Part shown: one piece after another, positions 4,344-5,339 of the stretch
Layout of the letters: each line of letters begins with the position of its first letter
Position numbering within the stretch: the first letter of the stretch is position 1
Assembly: GCA_903929105.1 (NCBI GenBank)
Contig: CAIYTL010000242.1
Span: 1-5,339, forward strand
Length of the DNA: 5,339 nt
From: an uncultured Micrococcales bacterium
Lineage (GTDB): Bacteria; Actinomycetota; Actinomycetes; Actinomycetales; Microbacteriaceae
Direction: 5' to 3'
Notes under the pieces: generated by a model
Database searches by the model: none
What the model saw: the letters and a program-made list of their open reading frames with translations, nothing else
What the model was told of the DNA's origin: nothing
Position numbers and translations under genes: made by a program

Positions 4344-5339
4344 ATGGCCGACGGACCCCTAATCGTTCAAAGCGACAAAACTGCACTGCTTGAGGTTGAC
4401 CACCCGCTTGCGGTTGATGCTCGCCACGACTTGGCAGTTTTTGCTGAGCTTGAACGCGCGCCTGAACACATTCACACTTATCGAATCACGCGCCTAGGCC
4501 TGTGGAACGCTCGCGCAGCTGGCCATGACGCCGAATTTGTTTTGGGTGTTCTTGACCGTTACGCCAAGTTTGCTGTGCCGACTTCGGTGCGCACCGACAT
4601 TACTGAAACCATGGGGCGTTACGGCCGCTTGGTTATCGAACGAGATGCCGAGGGTGAACTGATTCTTAGCTCACAGGCTGGCGCAGTTTTGGTCGAAGTG
4701 ACCCGTCACAAGAAAATCGCTGAGCTGTTGACGCATCCGCGCTCACAAAATGTGTGGTGCATTGCGCCTTGGGCACGCGGCCAGCTTAAGCAAGAACTCT
4801 TAAAGCTCGGATGGCCTGCCGAAGACCTAGCCGGCTATGCCACGGGCACACCGCACGAGATCGCCCTTGATCAAAGCGGATGGCAGATTCGTGGCTATCA
4901 AACTGAGGCGGTTGACAAGTTTTGGAATGGCGGCTCAGGTGTGGTCGTGCTGCCTTGTGGCGCCGGAAAAACCATTGTCGGTGCTGCCGCAATGTCGGTG
5001 GCTAAGACCAACACTTTGATTTTGGTGACGAATACTGTTTCGGCTCGCCAGTGGAAGACCGAATTGATTCGCCGCACCACCCTGACCGAAGATGAGATCG
5101 GGGAATATTCTGGTTCGGTTAAAGAAATCAAACCGGTGACAATCGCCACCTATCAGATTTTGACCACAAAGCGTAAGAGTGAGTATTCACACCTGTCACT
5201 GCTAAATGCAAACGACTGGGGTCTCGTGGTTTATGACGAGGTTCACCTTTTGCCAGCGCCCATTTTTAAGATGACTGCCGATTTGCAGGCCCGCCGTCGC
5301 CTTGGACTAACCGCAACTTTGGTGCGCGAAGACGGCAAA
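4344..5339 (+). CDS. xpb: DNA repair helicase XPB (3' partial)
   Basis: This is a superfamily 2 ATP-dependent 3'-5' DNA helicase/translocase of the XPB (ERCC3) family, likely cytosolic and involved in DNA repair or opening. The frame is open to the last base, giving 332 residues of an expected ~540-550; the second RecA-like domain is missing. It starts MADGPLIVQSDKTALLEVDH, which nearly matches the mycobacterial XPB start. The order is an N-terminal domain (about 5-120), a damage-recognition-like region (about 120-180), then IRGYQTEAV (182-190), Walker A PCGAGKT (204-210), motif Ia ILVTNTVSARQW (226-237), TIATYQ (266-271), the DEVH box (298-301, YDEVHLLPAP) and GLTATLVREDGK (321-332). The last contains motif III TAT and the XPB-specific RED triad (328-330). 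The ATG at 4344 has GAAGGA just upstream. It lies 54 bases after the helicase-associated gene and is probably in the same operon, perhaps with its own promoter. Confidence 0.97.
   Translation, partial: MADGPLIVQSDKTALLEVDHPLAVDARHDLAVFAELERAPEHIHTYRITRLGLWNARAAGHDAEFVLGVLDRYAKFAVPTSVRTDITETMGRYGRLVIERDAEGELILSSQAGAVLVEVTRHKKIAELLTHPRSQNVWCIAPWARGQLKQELLKLGWPAEDLAGYATGTPHEIALDQSGWQIRGYQTEAVDKFWNGGSGVVVLPCGAGKTIVGAAAMSVAKTNTLILVTNTVSARQWKTELIRRTTLTEDEIGEYSGSVKEIKPVTIATYQILTTKRKSEYSHLSLLNANDWGLVVYDEVHLLPAPIFKMTADLQARRRLGLTATLVREDGK

Overview
The window comes from the chromosome of an actinobacterium, most likely a Microbacteriaceae-type organism with a compact genome and only moderate GC (perhaps a freshwater Luna-type lineage such as Rhodoluna or Aquiluna; this placement is inference). 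The evidence is the gene set. It holds the mycobacterial-type phosphoserine aminotransferase, DUF2530 and DUF3027 proteins, a C-terminally extended cold-shock protein, and a bacterial XPB helicase preceded by its helicase-associated protein. From memory, the same families lie in the same neighbourhood in Mycobacterium (Rv0861c to Rv0884c), so this is a condensed version of an old actinobacterial block and not a mobile island. I see no transposase, integrase, tRNA, rRNA or CRISPR array.

Left part (1-1348, + strand): the 3' majority of serC, cut by the window edge only a few codons after its start, followed 5 bases later by a two-helix DUF2530 membrane protein. Middle part (1229-2132, - strand): a cold-shock-domain protein followed by a DUF3027 protein whose start overlaps the cold-shock stop. 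The DUF3027 3' end runs 120 bases antisense into the convergent DUF2530 gene, so there is no intergenic space there. A 90-base divergent region (2133-2222) separates this unit from the right half; it holds a plausible -10 box for each direction.

Right part (2223-5339, + strand): a small two-helix membrane protein, a 594-residue helicase-associated protein, and the first 332 residues of XPB, which runs off the right edge. The XPB part contains Walker A, a DEVH box and the XPB-specific RED motif. It has no stop within the window.

The most interesting signal is the last gene pair. The N-terminal domain of XPB (residues about 5-120) and the central domain of the upstream protein (about 325-440) are recognisably the same fold family and align almost end to end. 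The upstream protein also ends in a WYL-like segment. This suggests a dedicated partner or regulator of the helicase, comparable to the way the p52 subunit of eukaryotic TFIIH pairs with XPB through related domains. Other points of note are the shortened DUF3027, the deep convergent overlap, and a possible leaderless transcript for the small membrane protein. There is no gene-free stretch longer than 300 bases.
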